Shown: positions 1 through 11,650 of the stretch, in pieces
Layout: every line of letters begins with the position of its first letter
Position numbering within the stretch: the stretch's first letter is position 1
Origin: Stenopsyche tienmushanensis
Lineage: Eukaryota; Arthropoda; Insecta; Trichoptera; Stenopsychidae
Length of the DNA stretch: 64,000 nt
Assembly: GCA_008973525.1 (NCBI GenBank)
Contig: WACJ01000095.1
Location: 434,001-498,000 of the forward strand
Reading direction: 5' to 3'
The notes under the pieces: generated by a model
What the model saw: only the letters and a program-made list of their open reading frames with translations
Database searches by the model: none
What the model was told of the DNA's origin: nothing
Program-made: the position numbers and the translations under genes

Positions 1-1174
1 TTTTGCCAATAAATCGATAGTTTCTATGCATCAAGATGAAAAGATAATATCGTTTTCGATGCGATATCGAACATTTTCAATAATATTTTGAAGATTTTCT
101 AGATTTATTCTTAAAGCTGCCTTCGTATGCAGCTGTCATCTTTCAATTGTCTCCGTCTTTCTCCCATCTGTTATATGCGAAATTTGTATGCTCGAATGTC
201 TCGAAGAATAGATTTATATATTGTACACATGCATGAAATAAATTTCATCAGTTTTCTGAGAGCAAAAAATTACGCTAAGAGCTGAAATATTTTTTTTCAT
301 CTTTTCTTACAGCAATAAATCACTTCCACGCGTGACTTTACGATATGAAGCTAAACGCGCGCACAATGAGAAATCGTATGGCGATTTTCGAAAACAATAA
401 CTTTGACGGTTCAAATGCGCTATTTATTTATTTGATCGGTGAGATTGTTTGCCCTTGATTTGCACAAATTGATAGAATGCTGCGAATTTTGCTACAAATC
501 TGCAATTTGTTACGATCCCAAAATCGTATGGCGTTATGTACGCAGAGTATGCCATTAACGCGTTCGAGCATCACACTTCTTGGCATTTGGCGAATATTGC
601 TTACTCCCCCCTAAAATTTGATGTTTTAGCATATTCTATAATTTCAAGAAAGCACTTTACTCCTACTTCATGGTAGGCTTCACTTTATTCCTTTAATTTG
701 AGCCCATTTTCATTTTATATCTCGATATGAACGTCCTATTTTATATCTCGATTTGCTTCCAAGTACGTCGCAGCATCTCAATATAGCCATTTTCTCATTT
801 GGCGCCTCTATTATTCTTATTTAAAAACTTATCTTAATATTCAAATTGGTTTTCTGACCTAAATGTAATTATTTTGATATGATTGAAGCTCATGATCAAA
901 TGTTAACATGACGCTTAATCATGAACGCTGAGTTATTAGGAGATGTAATAAAATATAAATGAAATAAAGATGTAAAGCTCGAGCATTTCTTGCATAATAA
1001 GCGATCATATTGTGATATTTGGTATGCGAATTGATATTTGAGATTCCGTGGCTTCTCCTGTGAAGTGGAAATTTGAGTTAATTCAGTAGCAATTAACTGA
1101 ATTTGTACATTACCGTGGAGATGTGCTTGAATTGAGCTTATGATGTATTTATTTAATCGGAATTGCATAATATT
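1..1174. other. AT-rich intergenic DNA, nothing recognised
   Basis: This is AT-rich sequence with frequent stops in all frames. I see no conserved domain, no inverted repeat with a target duplication, and no copy of the repeat families found elsewhere in the window. The short reading frame near 896-1168 has no recognisable motif. Confidence 0.5.
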
Positions 1175-1548
1175 TTGAGATTCATATTGTCATCACAGAA
1201 GAAAGCCTTCATTTTGCAACTTTTATTCAGCACCTTACTTCTATATCCGAGTCGAACACCTTTGTTAGGATGCTGCCAAGGTATTTGAGTCGGTCAACCA
1301 TTTCGACATCCATTACATTTAGCTGCAGAGATTCTCCAGAAAAATCGAATCTCCCAAATTTCATCCATTTGGTTTTAGCGATGTTGATTGTCAAACCTAA
1401 ACCTTCTCCGGCCACATTAATCATATCTAGGAGGTTTAGAAGATCATATAAACTTTCATCCAATATTACTGTGTCGTCAGCATATCTGATATTATTTAAT
1501 ACGACTCCATTGATCTTTACTTCCAGATTAAAGTTTTCCAGTCTTTGG
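1175..1548 (-). pseudogene. RTE-like LINE reverse transcriptase fragment (C-terminal half of RT)
   Basis: Translated on the minus strand, this segment gives a non-LTR reverse transcriptase core. It has the block NGVVLNNIRYADDTVIL with the catalytic YADD box, then AKTKWMKFG and VDRLKYLGSILT, and ends with an EVRC block, as in RTE-type elements that are often annotated as craniofacial development protein 2-like. The catalytic aspartates are present. A stop follows EVRC directly, and the next residues (IKVAK) still resemble the family, so the copy is dead. Upstream of NGVV the frame runs to about 1548, where it is cut by another repeat. The N-terminal half of the same RT resumes beyond that repeat at 2161. 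About 80 residues between the halves are missing. The clade assignment is an inference from motif wording, not from a tree. Confidence 0.82.
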
Positions 1549-2160
1549 AACGGAATCCAATCCCGGGATCCAGGACAGTTTTATGTGCTCATAAATCTTG
1601 GGATTAGTAAACGTAATCTCGAAAAATTCGGGATTGAAATTTTAATCTAATAGAAATTGTACACCTCACCCAGCACGTTGAAGGCTATTAAATCGAGACA
1701 TTCTCGCCGAATTCTGGACGCTTGGAAATAGTGGCATAACTACTAATTGGCGAGTTTAGGTGACGCCTGGGGGCAGTAACTGTCTAATATATGTATACAT
1801 ATATACAGTACATAAATTTTTTATTAAATTGTTATATTAACCTTTCCCTACCGGTGATGTATTTATTACACCTCGACTCTAATAATGGGATATCGATATG
1901 AAATATAATAGATACGGGGTTCAAAATTTTTGTATGCCTCCGTAATATAATTACGAATCATATCGAAGTATTGTAGTATATAAATATTCCTCTGCAGCGA
2001 TGGAAATAAATAATTTGTCAGGAAATCGAGAATTTTGCGAGTTTTAGTCCGTTTTTCAACAAAAAACATTCAAATTATTTTTTTATATTAAAAAAATGGA
2101 CTTATTAGTAATGTTTGATCAAATTTATCAATGTATTTTGGCTCGGGATTAGATTCCCTG
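1549..2160 (-). mobile_element. Non-autonomous hAT-like element (CCCGGG-end family), copy 1, inside the LINE
   Basis: This is a roughly 610-bp repeat sitting between two halves of a LINE. Its left end carries GGAATCCAATCCCGGGATCC. The right end, read inward, begins GGGAATCTAATCCCGAG, so the ends are inverted. The interior matches the copies at 45.3, 55.1 and 56.8 kb, including the stretch around TATTATTAGAGTCGAGGTGT and the central GTGATGTATTTA motif. It has no coding capacity. The 55.1-kb copy shows an 8-bp duplication and TAGGG termini, which fit the hAT end rule YARNG. Here the flanks (gtctttgg and gtcctgac) match only in part, so the junctions have decayed or the insertion came with a deletion. 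Confidence 0.7.
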
Positions 2161-2962
2161 GTCCTGACACTTCTGTAGTAAGACATTAACTGCTAGCAAT
2201 GCTTCTCTGGTTTCGAAAGCATTTTGGAAACCGAATTACGTATCATCCAGATCATGTTCGCACTTGTTTCTTATTCTGGCATGTATCATTTTAAGAAACA
2301 GTTTTAATGAATGGCTCATTAGGCTAATCATGTGATAGTCATTGTAGTTCATTGGGTGTTGCTTCTTGGGTTGAGTTACAAATGTCGATTTTAACCAATA
2401 TCCCTGTGTCATAAACGTTATTAAATAACCTTAACAGGAGATGAATATTATCTTTGTTAATAAATTTTAATACATAATACTACTGGGATTTCATTCAGAT
2501 CATATGATTTTCTATTGGCCGAAGTTGCAATGGCATGAAGAATAATTTCAGACTAGAGAATTAGAGTTTCTTCCAATTCATGGTCAATTGTAGATATTTT
2601 GTTGTTGTAGATATTTCCTTCACTTTTTTGTGAATCTCAAATGCATTGTGGGCTTGATTAAGAATTTCGAGTTCATCACACTGCTGCTTCATCCATTCCT
2701 CCTTGGCCTTTTTGATTTTTCGTTTTATATTGTGTTTAAATTTAAATTTCTATATTGCATCTCATTATTCTTAAGTTTCTTTAGTTCTTCCATGAGAGAA
2801 AGAATATGGTCTGCCATCTAATTTTATTTTTAGTAGTTATTTTGGTTTTTAAATTATTAGTACAAACATCTGTGAATACCGACTTCAGATTATCCCACTG
2901 TATATGAACCGTTTCATCTATCATTCATAGCTCCTTTTCTATCTAAAATTTGTATTAAAATA
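2161..2962 (-). pseudogene. RTE-like LINE, linker and N-terminal half of RT
   Basis: On the minus strand this begins with a linker that reads MADHILSLMEE, then a lysine-rich and asparagine-rich stretch, then MKQQCDELEILNQAHNAFE. It continues into the RT N-terminal blocks TFVTQPKKQHPMNYNDYH, ISLMSHSLKLFLKMIHARI and FGFQNAFETREALLAVNVL. These are the usual fingers/palm blocks before the first catalytic aspartate in RTE-type LINEs. Several stops and frameshifts are visible (for example near 2450-2540 and after DLDDT), so this is an old relic. It is the 5' continuation of the RT fragment at 1175-1548, and the two are separated by the hAT-like insertion. Confidence 0.8.
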
Positions 2963-3857
2963 ATCTCATTTTAATTTAACCGTGTATGGTTGGTAATGGG
3001 AAACGTGAAACCTTTCTAAAAAGCCTCTTCGTAGAAAAGTTTTCTATGGAAATCACATACATCCGATAAAGGATGACATATCCTTCAGAATAAATATACT
3101 TTACCATAAATAATTTAAATTGTAAGGCCAATATTGGAATACAAATTTTAATATAAAATTCAAATACAAAGCGTTCGACGACAAAGCTGCCTTAAAACAA
3201 CATTGGCCATACGATGATATTTCATGCCCAAAGCAGGTACATTTGGACAAAGGTGACTTTGAAAATTTAATGATGTGATATTCAATTTACAATACAAAGA
3301 CTCTCCTGCTTGCCACAACGGGTCATATAGCCTAATTTGATAATATGACCCGTCAAAATGTCTGGCGTTCATGTCACACATGAGTGACAAACATGTCCCA
3401 TTGTTTCACACCAAAAAATAATTACTATCGATTCAAATTTGCATATATAATGTAATTATTTTTGATATCATAAACAGTTCGATAAAAGAAACAATGCGCG
3501 CATCTATTACAAATGGAAACCTTTATTGTTTTGCAACCGTAAGGCAATATTATGATTTAGTGAAAAATATCAATTTACGTGTAATGATGTGGTCAAAGTG
3601 TTATCGTTTCATCAGACCTTTCATGTTTCATATTATATGATATCACACACACATTTGAGAGAAAACGTTTCCATTATGCATATTAATATGCAAATATTCT
3701 GTAGTATTGCTTATTAATGGCATAATTATATGAATTTATGAATATATTTGTTAAATGTACAATTGTTGTATTAAATATATTACTAAATAGATGAACATAC
3801 GAACAACTACAGAATTATATTATAAGCTATTTCTATGAAATATTTAACACATAATTA
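2963..3857. other. AT-rich intergenic DNA, nothing recognised
   Basis: No coding region or family member was recognised. The short minus-strand frame at 3160-3390 has no motif that I can place. Confidence 0.4.
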
Positions 3858-3963
3858 AATAAGTTCGTAGGTTTTCTTTGAAGATATTTCGATTCCAAAA
3901 TGAAAAAACAATCCCAAATGAAGAAAAAAAAAATTAAAGTGAAAAAAATCCTATGAACTTATT
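3858..3963. mobile_element. 106-bp foldback MITE
   Basis: The left edge reads AATAAGTTCGTAGG and the right edge, reverse-complemented, reads AATAAGTTCATAGG. Further complementarity runs into the A/T-rich arms, so the whole unit can fold back on itself. Related partial copies occur near 31482-31558 (opposite orientation, sharing the CCCAAA and GAAGAA stretch) and near 49650-49720. A target duplication was not clear. Confidence 0.55.
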
Positions 3964-4139
3964 GAAAGACGTGTTACGATATTGCGACAAATTTGTCAGC
4001 AAAAGATAATACATTTTGTCCACAAAGTTATGTTATGTTGTCCACGCATTTCTTATTAGTCGACTTTTATGAAAACTTATCTAAAATTGTATTAACGAAT
4101 TGCGGATCTGATCAGCGTTTCTGCGTGATAGCAGAATTA

Positions 4140-4390
4140 CTGTTTAACCCTTTAAAGAGGTAAGACATGGAGTTGTGTCCGAATTTCTGTGATTCAGAAA
4201 TAGCATTCTTACACGTTGAGATCGAAGACAGACAGAGACGGAGAGTGTTTTTCACCCTGAGTTTGAAAAGAAACAGAGACAGAGAGAGTATCTTGCGTAC
4301 ATCGTACGATTAAGCCTACTCAAATTTTCACATTATTTCATGGTTACATTTACGAGAAAACATTTGTATTTTTATGTCACTAATAAATTT
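4140..4390 (+). repeat. Purine-rich dispersed repeat, copy 1
   Basis: This copy contains GACAGACAGAGACGGAGAG-type sequence, then an ACATCGTACGATT block and CTCAAATTTTCA, then an AATAAATT motif near 4382. The same order appears at 28855-29115 (GACAGACAGAGACAGAG, ACATCGCACGATT, CTCAAATTCATCA, AATAAATT). The two copies are clearly related but diverged. An LTR origin is possible because the order ends in a polyadenylation-like motif, but no TG..CA ends or target duplication could be fixed. Confidence 0.5.
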
Positions 4391-6944
4391 GTACAGCAAA
4401 ATTCCGGGTTATATTTGAATCACCCTCGTATTTTCAGTATTTGAATTTTTATTGATTTGAATCTGTGTGAATTCAGAATAGGTGTATTTGTAATGTACAA
4501 TGCATATGCATTCATTTTTCATTCTCTGATTTAATACACGAGCAAAAAGCAATTTTCAGCGGTTACTGTGAATCAAATTATGACCATAATAGGTTCTTAC
4601 TTTCTCATGGCTACTCGTCGCTTCACGAATATTGCATGATTTTTAAATAATTATGGATTGTTTTGCAATGTTTACAATATTTTTTAATTGCGCTGTCTGT
4701 AAAATGTGGTTTTATAGAAATAGCCTTTGTGCATTCTGCTTTGAATTCTGCTTAATTCATTTCTAGCCTTCAAAGCATTACCTGGGAAGTTTCTGTTCAT
4801 TTTGGATCACACAGTTATTGCATTTAGTGATGCTGTCATCACCACCAAAACGATTAATGGTACGATCCACAAACATCTTGTTAAAGTTTGGACGTTTGAG
4901 CTCGTGAATAATAGCCCCTTTGGGTTTTCCAGCGAAATATAAAGCAAACAGACGTTTGAGTACCATTGCGAATATTTATTTATTTTTAAGTCGAAACAAT
5001 ACATTTTAATGGCTTATTAAACATGTAATATACGTTATTATCAGGAGCATTTGTACTGCTAGAATATAATTGTATTATTCTAAATGTGTTACAGGGATGT
5101 GGATATTCTGTGGAGTACCATTTAAATGATAGATATGATTCAAATGTTTCCCATTTGCAATTTCGGTGATGTATTTTGGTCGGAATTACTTAACGCTCCC
5201 GGGGGAAGAAAGTCTTCCGGGCGGGAACAGCTGGACTTGACGAATATCTTTTCCTTTCGAGTCCACTTACTGGTTAGTGGTTTCGAATTCGTTTCGATCC
5301 AAGTTTGATCCCTTTCATTACGTAATTCGAGACCGAACAACGGTCATTACTCCCTTCAAACCCTAGTGCTGTATTCCAGTTTAAAAATATTTTCTCAAGC
5401 GTCTTAAAGAAGATAGATATTCCAATAAGCCATATAAAGTGTTAACATATCGCTGTATTGAAAATGCACAGTCACTTGGATTGATTACTATGTATTTTCT
5501 GTTCTATTTTGTGTGATAACAAACATAAATGACGTATCGACTTTCATCGCAAATATTTGCATGAGTTTATAGAACATTTTAAATTGCATCGAATCTGTTA
5601 TTCAAATTTTGTATACTGGTATTTAAAGCCATTTTTGGATTAAGCGTTGAACCAAATTGAATTAAGTCATCCATCCCCATTGGTGCAATTTATGAATTCC
5701 ACGAAAATAAAGCTGTAGCTGTTTGATGAAATGCAACCACAAAGGACAAAGGGGATGAAGCATTTTTTATGAAATAGGATGATAAATGTAACGTTCTAAA
5801 ATAAGAGAAAATCGTGTGATTAATGGAGCAGAAAATCAAATGTGATTCTAATAAAAAGGTCCTTGTACTAATGGTCGATTTCTTATAGGGTTGATTCGCA
5901 GAACGCGCAAGATTAAAATGGATTGATAGAGAATCGTCGAAAATATATTATTGCGGTAATATAATCGAATGATAAATGATAAAGGGGGATAATGGTAATA
6001 TTTTTTATTATTATTTGTATACATCATTCTTATAATATATTTAAATTTATCTATGTTAGACGTATTAAATTTATTATGACTTTATTTAATATTATGCAAA
6101 ATTTAAATTAATATATTGTGAATATTCGAAAATGCAGCATGTTCTAATTTTGCAACTATCAGATTGCAATAAATAAATACGTAATAGTCTTTTGCAGGAT
6201 TGTAGTATCATTCATTATTTATTATATATTGAATAAGGAAGATACCACTAATTGAAGTGGAAACCGAATATCTAGCAGGAAGTCCTGGATATCGGATCAG
6301 GCCAATCACGATAATAATGGGATACATAACGAGGAAATTATATGGGTAATGAACGATTATTTCACTGCAAATATGGAATACACATGGGGTTAATATAGAC
6401 CCAAATGAAAAACGAATTTACTTGTTTCCTTTCATAATAAACGATATTGATATTTATTAACATATAAATTCGGTTTTATGGATCAATGCATGTGGGGGGA
6501 GGCTGCAAAAGTTTTCAATAAAATCATAATATTTTGCCAAATTTCCCAAAGGCGTTATGGCATATCATTTTTCAAAAACAGTTTAATCTAAATAAGCATG
6601 ATGATTAATTAGCAACAAAAACGCCATCAGCTTTAATATTTGTACTTTGAACTAATGCATTTTGAATTATTCTGTTTCACTTTACAATAGGGCAAATGGA
6701 TAATTTCAATTTAAATTAAATTTGGTGTTCAAATATTAACATTTGGCTTAAGTATATACAGTTGATAGAAGTAGATATTTTAACACAAACTCGTCGGGTT
6801 GTGTATATATGCGTCTTTAGCTATGTGATTCATTGGCCTTAAAAAAAGCATAAGTGTGTCTATCCTTCTATTAGCTTGTCCCAGAAATTTCTTTCGCAAA
6901 TGAACACAGATCTAATCATAGCCACGGTTGAAGAAAACCTATTG
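4391..6944. other. AT-rich intergenic DNA
   Basis: No gene was recognised. A local higher-GC patch at about 5200-5230 has an imperfect inverted CCCGG..CCGGG motif. The overlapping frames there (5126-5340, both strands) show no domain. Confidence 0.4.
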
Positions 6945-7430
6945 AACTATTTTGAACTTAGTTTAGTTTTAATTTTTTTTCTAGATTATACTCTTTCCAA
7001 TAATATGCTACATGCCATACAAATCATTCAATAGTTGTAGGTAGTTGTTTTATATTTATTTTCAAATTGGCCACCTCTGCTTCTTATGCATGCACAACTT
7101 TTCCTCATTTCAACTGTAATTGTCCGAAGTAGTATCCTTTTTGTAATGGTGGCGCAATTCATTATTTTGTACGTCACCAGACAAAGAAATCCACTGGTGT
7201 CAGATCTGGAGACCATTTTAATAATCATTTTTTTGGTAGCCTTATTCTGTGACTTGTACGGTCTCCAGATCTGACACCACTGGATTTTTTTTGTCTAGGA
7301 AAGTGCCCTATACCATGGCTTGCACGATTTCCAGACTGGACACCGGGCAGGTCATAGAGCCTATATGTGAAACGTAGCAAATGACCCTTTTAATCCCAAA
7401 AAAATGGTAGGTTTCTGTGCAAAACACCCT
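6945..7430 (+). repeat. Composite repeat with inverted 65-bp units, copy 1
   Basis: This is a member of a dispersed family whose parts occur in a set order: a TTTAGTTTT..TTTCTAGATTATAC block, a GGCCACCTCTGCTT block, 65-bp units with AATCCAGTGGTGTCAG, and a terminal block with AACGTAGCAAAT..CCC and TGTGCAAAACA. Other copies lie at 22.9, 29.4, 32.4, 40.0, 41.3, 44.6 and 45.0 kb. There is no coding capacity. The terminal block (reverse-complemented TGTTTTGCACA) may be the inverted terminus of a DNA transposon, which is an inference. Confidence 0.6.
7178..7298. repeat. Inverted pair of 65-bp units forming a long hairpin
   Basis: The left arm at 7178-7214 and the right arm at 7260-7298 are reverse complements with only a few mismatches over about 37 bases. 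Both contain GTCAGATCTGGAGACC or its complement. The spacer is 45 bases. In the other copies of the family the units are in direct order, so one unit is inverted here. Confidence 0.8.
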
Positions 7431-9628
7431 GAATAATTTCTGACAAAATAAAAAACTAAAAGAGTATAATTATTTAATCATTATATTCTATAAATTATGA
7501 AATATATTTACTACGCTGGAACGCGCACCACAGTATAAAAACTACTTAACATTTTCCCCAAAAAACTCCACAAACTACCTATTATTTAAAAAGTTAGGGC
7601 ATTTTTTCTAATAAAGATTTTTTTATTATCCCTATAAAAAAATGTTAAAGAGTGTCAATATGATTCTACAGCTACGGAGCTTCGGCATCTCAAAAATCAT
7701 GTTATATGAACTCAAAATCGCCATTATATTTTATGTAAATATTTTAGTTAAGATACATATGGTTTGACTGTTGCGTGAGATACTGAGCAAGAGTATCATA
7801 ATGTTTATTCTCATTTTTGCATACTTGGGGTGTTTGCACCCCCGAAGGGTGTGAAATGACATTTAAAGGAGCGCGACAAAGATGGATGTTCTTACCGTGT
7901 GCATATAAAAACTTTAAAAAGTCGATGACCACATTCAAAATATATAGTTATATATTGTATTAGAATTGATCTCTACATTTTTTTGTTTGTTTAGATTACT
8001 GGATACTTTTTTGAGGTAATTTCCAGAATACCATTAATCCTTGGGAAATATCCACAGGAGGGGGGGGGGGAGTTGATTGATATTAGAATGCCCATAAGTA
8101 ATGTCGTTTTATTCTAATGCAATTTAAAATATTTTTTCTTAAACTTCATTGAATTTTTCTTGTACAAAATATTTTTTTATATCATCTTCTGTTCAAATTT
8201 TTTTAAACTACCCATGCTTTTATCGTAAAATCAAGCGGGTTTTGACTGAAAATAGCATGAAAGTTTGATGAGTTGAAATCCTGATATTTTAAAGAATGTC
8301 CCATATAACGAAATAGGTGAAAATTAGATAGTGCGAAATCAGGGAAATCAATCTTCTAAACTCACATCAACCGATTTACATTTTTAAAGCTTCCATTGGC
8401 ATTTCCTAATATGATATGTGTTGCAGATATTTTTAGTAGTCTCTGTTGTTTTCTTTTTCATATGATACTGAAAAGCATATAGCTATGCAAATTTACCGAT
8501 TAACATGTTTTTTTTCATTGTCCTTCACAAAAACGACATTACTTATGGATACCTCTAATTCTTTAATTGGTACTAATGTACAATTTTGTTACGCTTAATC
8601 CTTCGTGCTATGAGAAAGCTGAGTACATTAATTCGATTGCTCAATTCCATATGTACATCTCCAATTCGGCAATTTCAATCAAACTTGTTTTCTATTTATA
8701 ACCAAAACTTTCATCCATCAAGTTACTTTTAGGCTAATAAATATAAATTTGCATCGAAATGGAGTCAACTTAATGATGAAAAGTGCTTTCAATCTCTATG
8801 AATAAATACCGTTTTTAAAAATTCATTAACGGAATCTCAACTTGACAGCGCTCCTTCAGAGAATTTCCACCGACAAATTATCAGAAATGTATGCATTTAT
8901 AAATAAATCTTCATTAAACTCGGGGCTATTTTCATCTCCTGAATTTCTGTATCCCTTTAAACTGCTTATTTATTTTTCATGCCATCCGTTTGAAGATTAT
9001 TTTCACGGGGGTAAAATTTCCCTCCGCGGCGTTATATACAGGGCGAATTTACATATACACAAATGCCCGTGTACAAATCATTTCCGTCCCGGTATTTCTC
9101 TATTTTCCCTGCTGTCTTCATGAAAACACATTACGTTTTTCCTCGCCCTCCTTTGGCACATCACCGGAAAGCATATCAATGTCAGCCTAAGACTTCCAGA
9201 AGAAGGTTTGTCTCCTCAAGCGGTGTAATTTATGCTTGCTTTTTATCATTCGAGTTAATCCAGATGACTGACACGACAACTCGCGAAGAAAAGATAAAAT
9301 AACGTTTACCACTTGAAAATGCTTCCATTGGCGCAGCCTTCTGGATGATTCATAAATTGAGAAAAAATAAATCCCACTGTATTTCGCATTTTACCTAATT
9401 TGATCCTGCTTTGATTGACAGCCGATTGATTGCAATTTTTTTGTGGATAAAGCGTTTTCGATTCGCAAGTAGGAAATTGAGTTGCCAGGATTTGATCGGC
9501 GCTAATAACTGCGATGAATTCTAGATTTCATATCAATTTAACCAATTTTAATTTTTTTGGAGCCTGATTTAATAAAGGGCCTACAAATTAAATAGCAAAT
9601 AATTATGATCATTTGGAACTCACTTTGC
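7431..9628. other. AT-rich intergenic DNA
   Basis: No element or gene was recognised. An uninterrupted run of 11 G lies at 8060-8070. The overlapping plus-strand frames at 8842-9302 are longer than most here but show no domain and have no matching frame on either side. Confidence 0.4.
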
Positions 9629-9760
9629 CAGTGTTTCCCGATCTTTTTACACCTGCGTACCTTTTTTTGCGGACCACTAATACTAAAATAAAAATTGTTA
9701 TTTATGTAATATTATTTTAATCCTATATTGTGACAGACGGGCATAAATATAATCAGTAGT
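9629..9760 (+). mobile_element. hAT left-end relic
   Basis: The sequence starts CAGTGTTTCCCGATC and continues TTTTACACCTGCGTACC, then CGGACCACTAAT. This is the familiar subterminal layout of one branch of hAT elements (CAG..TTTCCCAACC followed by GCGTACC and ACCACTAAT). No matching right end and no transposase were found, so it is a solo end or an old truncation. Confidence 0.5.
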
Positions 9761-10136
9761 TTGGGAAGCATTCGTAAAGATTTTTAAGCTATGAAGTACA
9801 ATATTGCACATCAAATTTAGTTTGCAATTTTTTGTTTTGTTGAACGTTATCAATGATATGCGACAGATGACAAACAACAGATCGTGGATAAATAACGTAT
9901 CGTGGGGACTATATTATTATATAGGAAATACAAATATTGCTATTTTTATTTTTTTAAGTGAGAACGAGCGTTTTCGGATTATTTATATGTGTAAAAATTA
10001 ATGTATGTTTGTATGAGTCTTGAGGTATGTTTGTACAAGTTACATTCCTATACCATTAATCCGATTGCAATACAACTTTGATGAGTGTATCTAAAAAGGT
10101 TTCTAAATTAACCTATATAATTATATATACACTTAA

Positions 10137-10183
10137 ATATTTTTTGTGCGGTAGATGCGTTCCGCGGAATATCGCACAAAAAG
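10137..10183. repeat. Hairpin with CGCACAAAAA arms
   Basis: TTTTTGTGCG at the left and CGCACAAAAA at the right are exact complements. The loop itself holds the palindrome TTCCGCGGAA. Further CGCACAAAAA copies follow at about 10189 and again near 10990-11010, at the far side of the AT-rich repeat. These may be the termini of one element. Confidence 0.65.
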
Positions 10184-11015
10184 AAATCGCACAAAAAAGC
10201 TATGACTTGAAAAATTAAAGATGCGTTCCATGGATTTTAAAAACCGCATAACTTTGAAACAGCTTTACAAAATACATCCAAAATCGCATAAAAAAGTGAA
10301 TATAAAAACAGGAAAACAATTAAATTTAATTACAAACAATCATCGCTGTATGATAATTTTCGTTGCAATTTACGAAATGACTCAAAATAATATACCGAAT
10401 GTCAATGTCATCATTGTTCTGTGTAGATTTTCTATTTCCAACAATATAATTCATAATTAGGAAAGATGTCACTATAGTCCCTAACTCAAAAAATAAATAA
10501 ATCACAAAATGGCGACTGTTGAAATAAAAATTCAGTCAAGCAATTTTTTGACCTTATTTTGTCGCTGTTTTTTTTTACATACTTAAAAAATGAATTTTGA
10601 CATAAATCTTGTAGGAGTAATAGAGAGTTTAGAGTAAATTAACTAATAAAAACTTGAGATATGATGTCAACCGTGTTGAAAAAAGTAGTTTCGAGAAGAA
10701 CGCGTTAAAAAAATTGCCACCTCATTAAAATAGCTATAACTCAATAAGTAGTTGGAATTTTGGGAATTTATTTTGGAGAATATATTTTTAAAAGTAAAAA
10801 AATTATAAAAATGCAAAAAATCGAATATTTTTTTAAAAAATAAAGGGCGTGATCGTATATTCTGGCAATAGCAGATGTAATATGATTTACCCAAATTATA
10901 TTTTTTATCGATGATTTATTTCCTATTTTTCCAAAATATCTCGATACGTACTCTTTATGAAATTAAAAAAAAAACGCATAAATTCGAAATCGCACAAAAA
11001 AGTCGCACAAAAAGA
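10184..11015 (+). repeat. AT-rich dispersed repeat (CGCACAAAAA family), copy 1
   Basis: The 10500-11015 part aligns with 37800-38305. Shared blocks include ACAAAATGGCGAC, ATGTCAACCGTGTTGAAAA, AGTAGTTTCGA followed by AACGCGTT, ATAGCAGATG, and CCAAAATATCT followed by GATAC, ending in ATCGCACAAAAA. There is no coding capacity. The style resembles the non-coding part of the TTAA-flanked elements in this window (which also have CAAAATGGCG and AACGCGTTTAAA), but direct homology is not shown. Confidence 0.6.
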
Positions 11016-11250
11016 GGTAAGAATGTATATAAACTACTGTCTGTATATTTATGTTGTTCACAACTATACCATTCATCCGATACGTTTGCAATGCAATACA
11101 TTGCGATACGTTTGCAATGCAACCTTTCTAACGTTTTTATCTTTTAGTATTCTCTATTTATATTTCGCTAACAAGTGTCATAATTAGTATTCATCCTCTT
11201 ACGTAAATATCATCGAATAAAATTAGCATTCTATAACATAAAATGGTATG

Positions 11251-11650
11251 TATTTGTAACGTAGCGCACGGGTTTGTTCTTTTATCGGGCCGTGATGTTG
11301 CTGAATGAATGGATGGGAATAAACGGGGATCGAATAGAAAGACTATCTTCTTTAAATAACTATTTATTCCACACGAGAGAGAGAGAGAGAGATATGGCTG
11401 TAGGAGGGACGACCTCCCGCAGCCAAGGTTAACCGACGACTCTCCCGACTCCCGCCTCCGGCGCATCAACGGTGCACGCGCAAGAAGCGATTGGTCGGTA
11501 TGCAAGTGCAATGTCTCCGTAGGGCCACAAGAGATGGCGCTGTTAAAATAATACATTGCACCCGAAGAGAGATGAATGATGTCGCAGTTAATCTGGAGAA
11601 TTAAATCTGCTCAGACTAACGGCGCTATTGCGTAGAAATGGCTACATATT
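11251..11650 (-). mobile_element. Solo LTR, copy 1, with 4-bp target duplication
   Basis: The LTR spans 11255-11646 (392 bp). On the minus strand it starts TGTAGCC and ends CGTTACA, giving TG..CA boundaries, and it is flanked on both sides by TATT. It contains a GA microsatellite, an AATAAA-like motif on the minus strand near 11370, and the GCGCAAGAAGCGA block shared with the copies at 25.1 and 40.7 kb. No internal region is attached, so this is a recombination product. The open frame at 11191-11556 is incidental. A 4-bp duplication fits Ty3/gypsy-type elements and does not exclude BEL/Pao. Confidence 0.85.

Noticed and set aside
8060..8070. Run of 11 G as a G-quadruplex or regulatory site
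   Set aside because: A single homopolymer run without further G-tracts nearby, more likely slippage or a sequencing artefact.
8842..9302. Overlapping open frames as a host gene
   Set aside because: There is no domain, no supported splice sites, and three overlapping frames in one direction without a preferred one.
11191..11556. 121-codon minus-strand open frame
   Set aside because: It lies almost wholly inside the solo LTR at 11255-11646. The frame is open because the LTR is GC-richer, and the corresponding frame is not kept in the other LTR copies.
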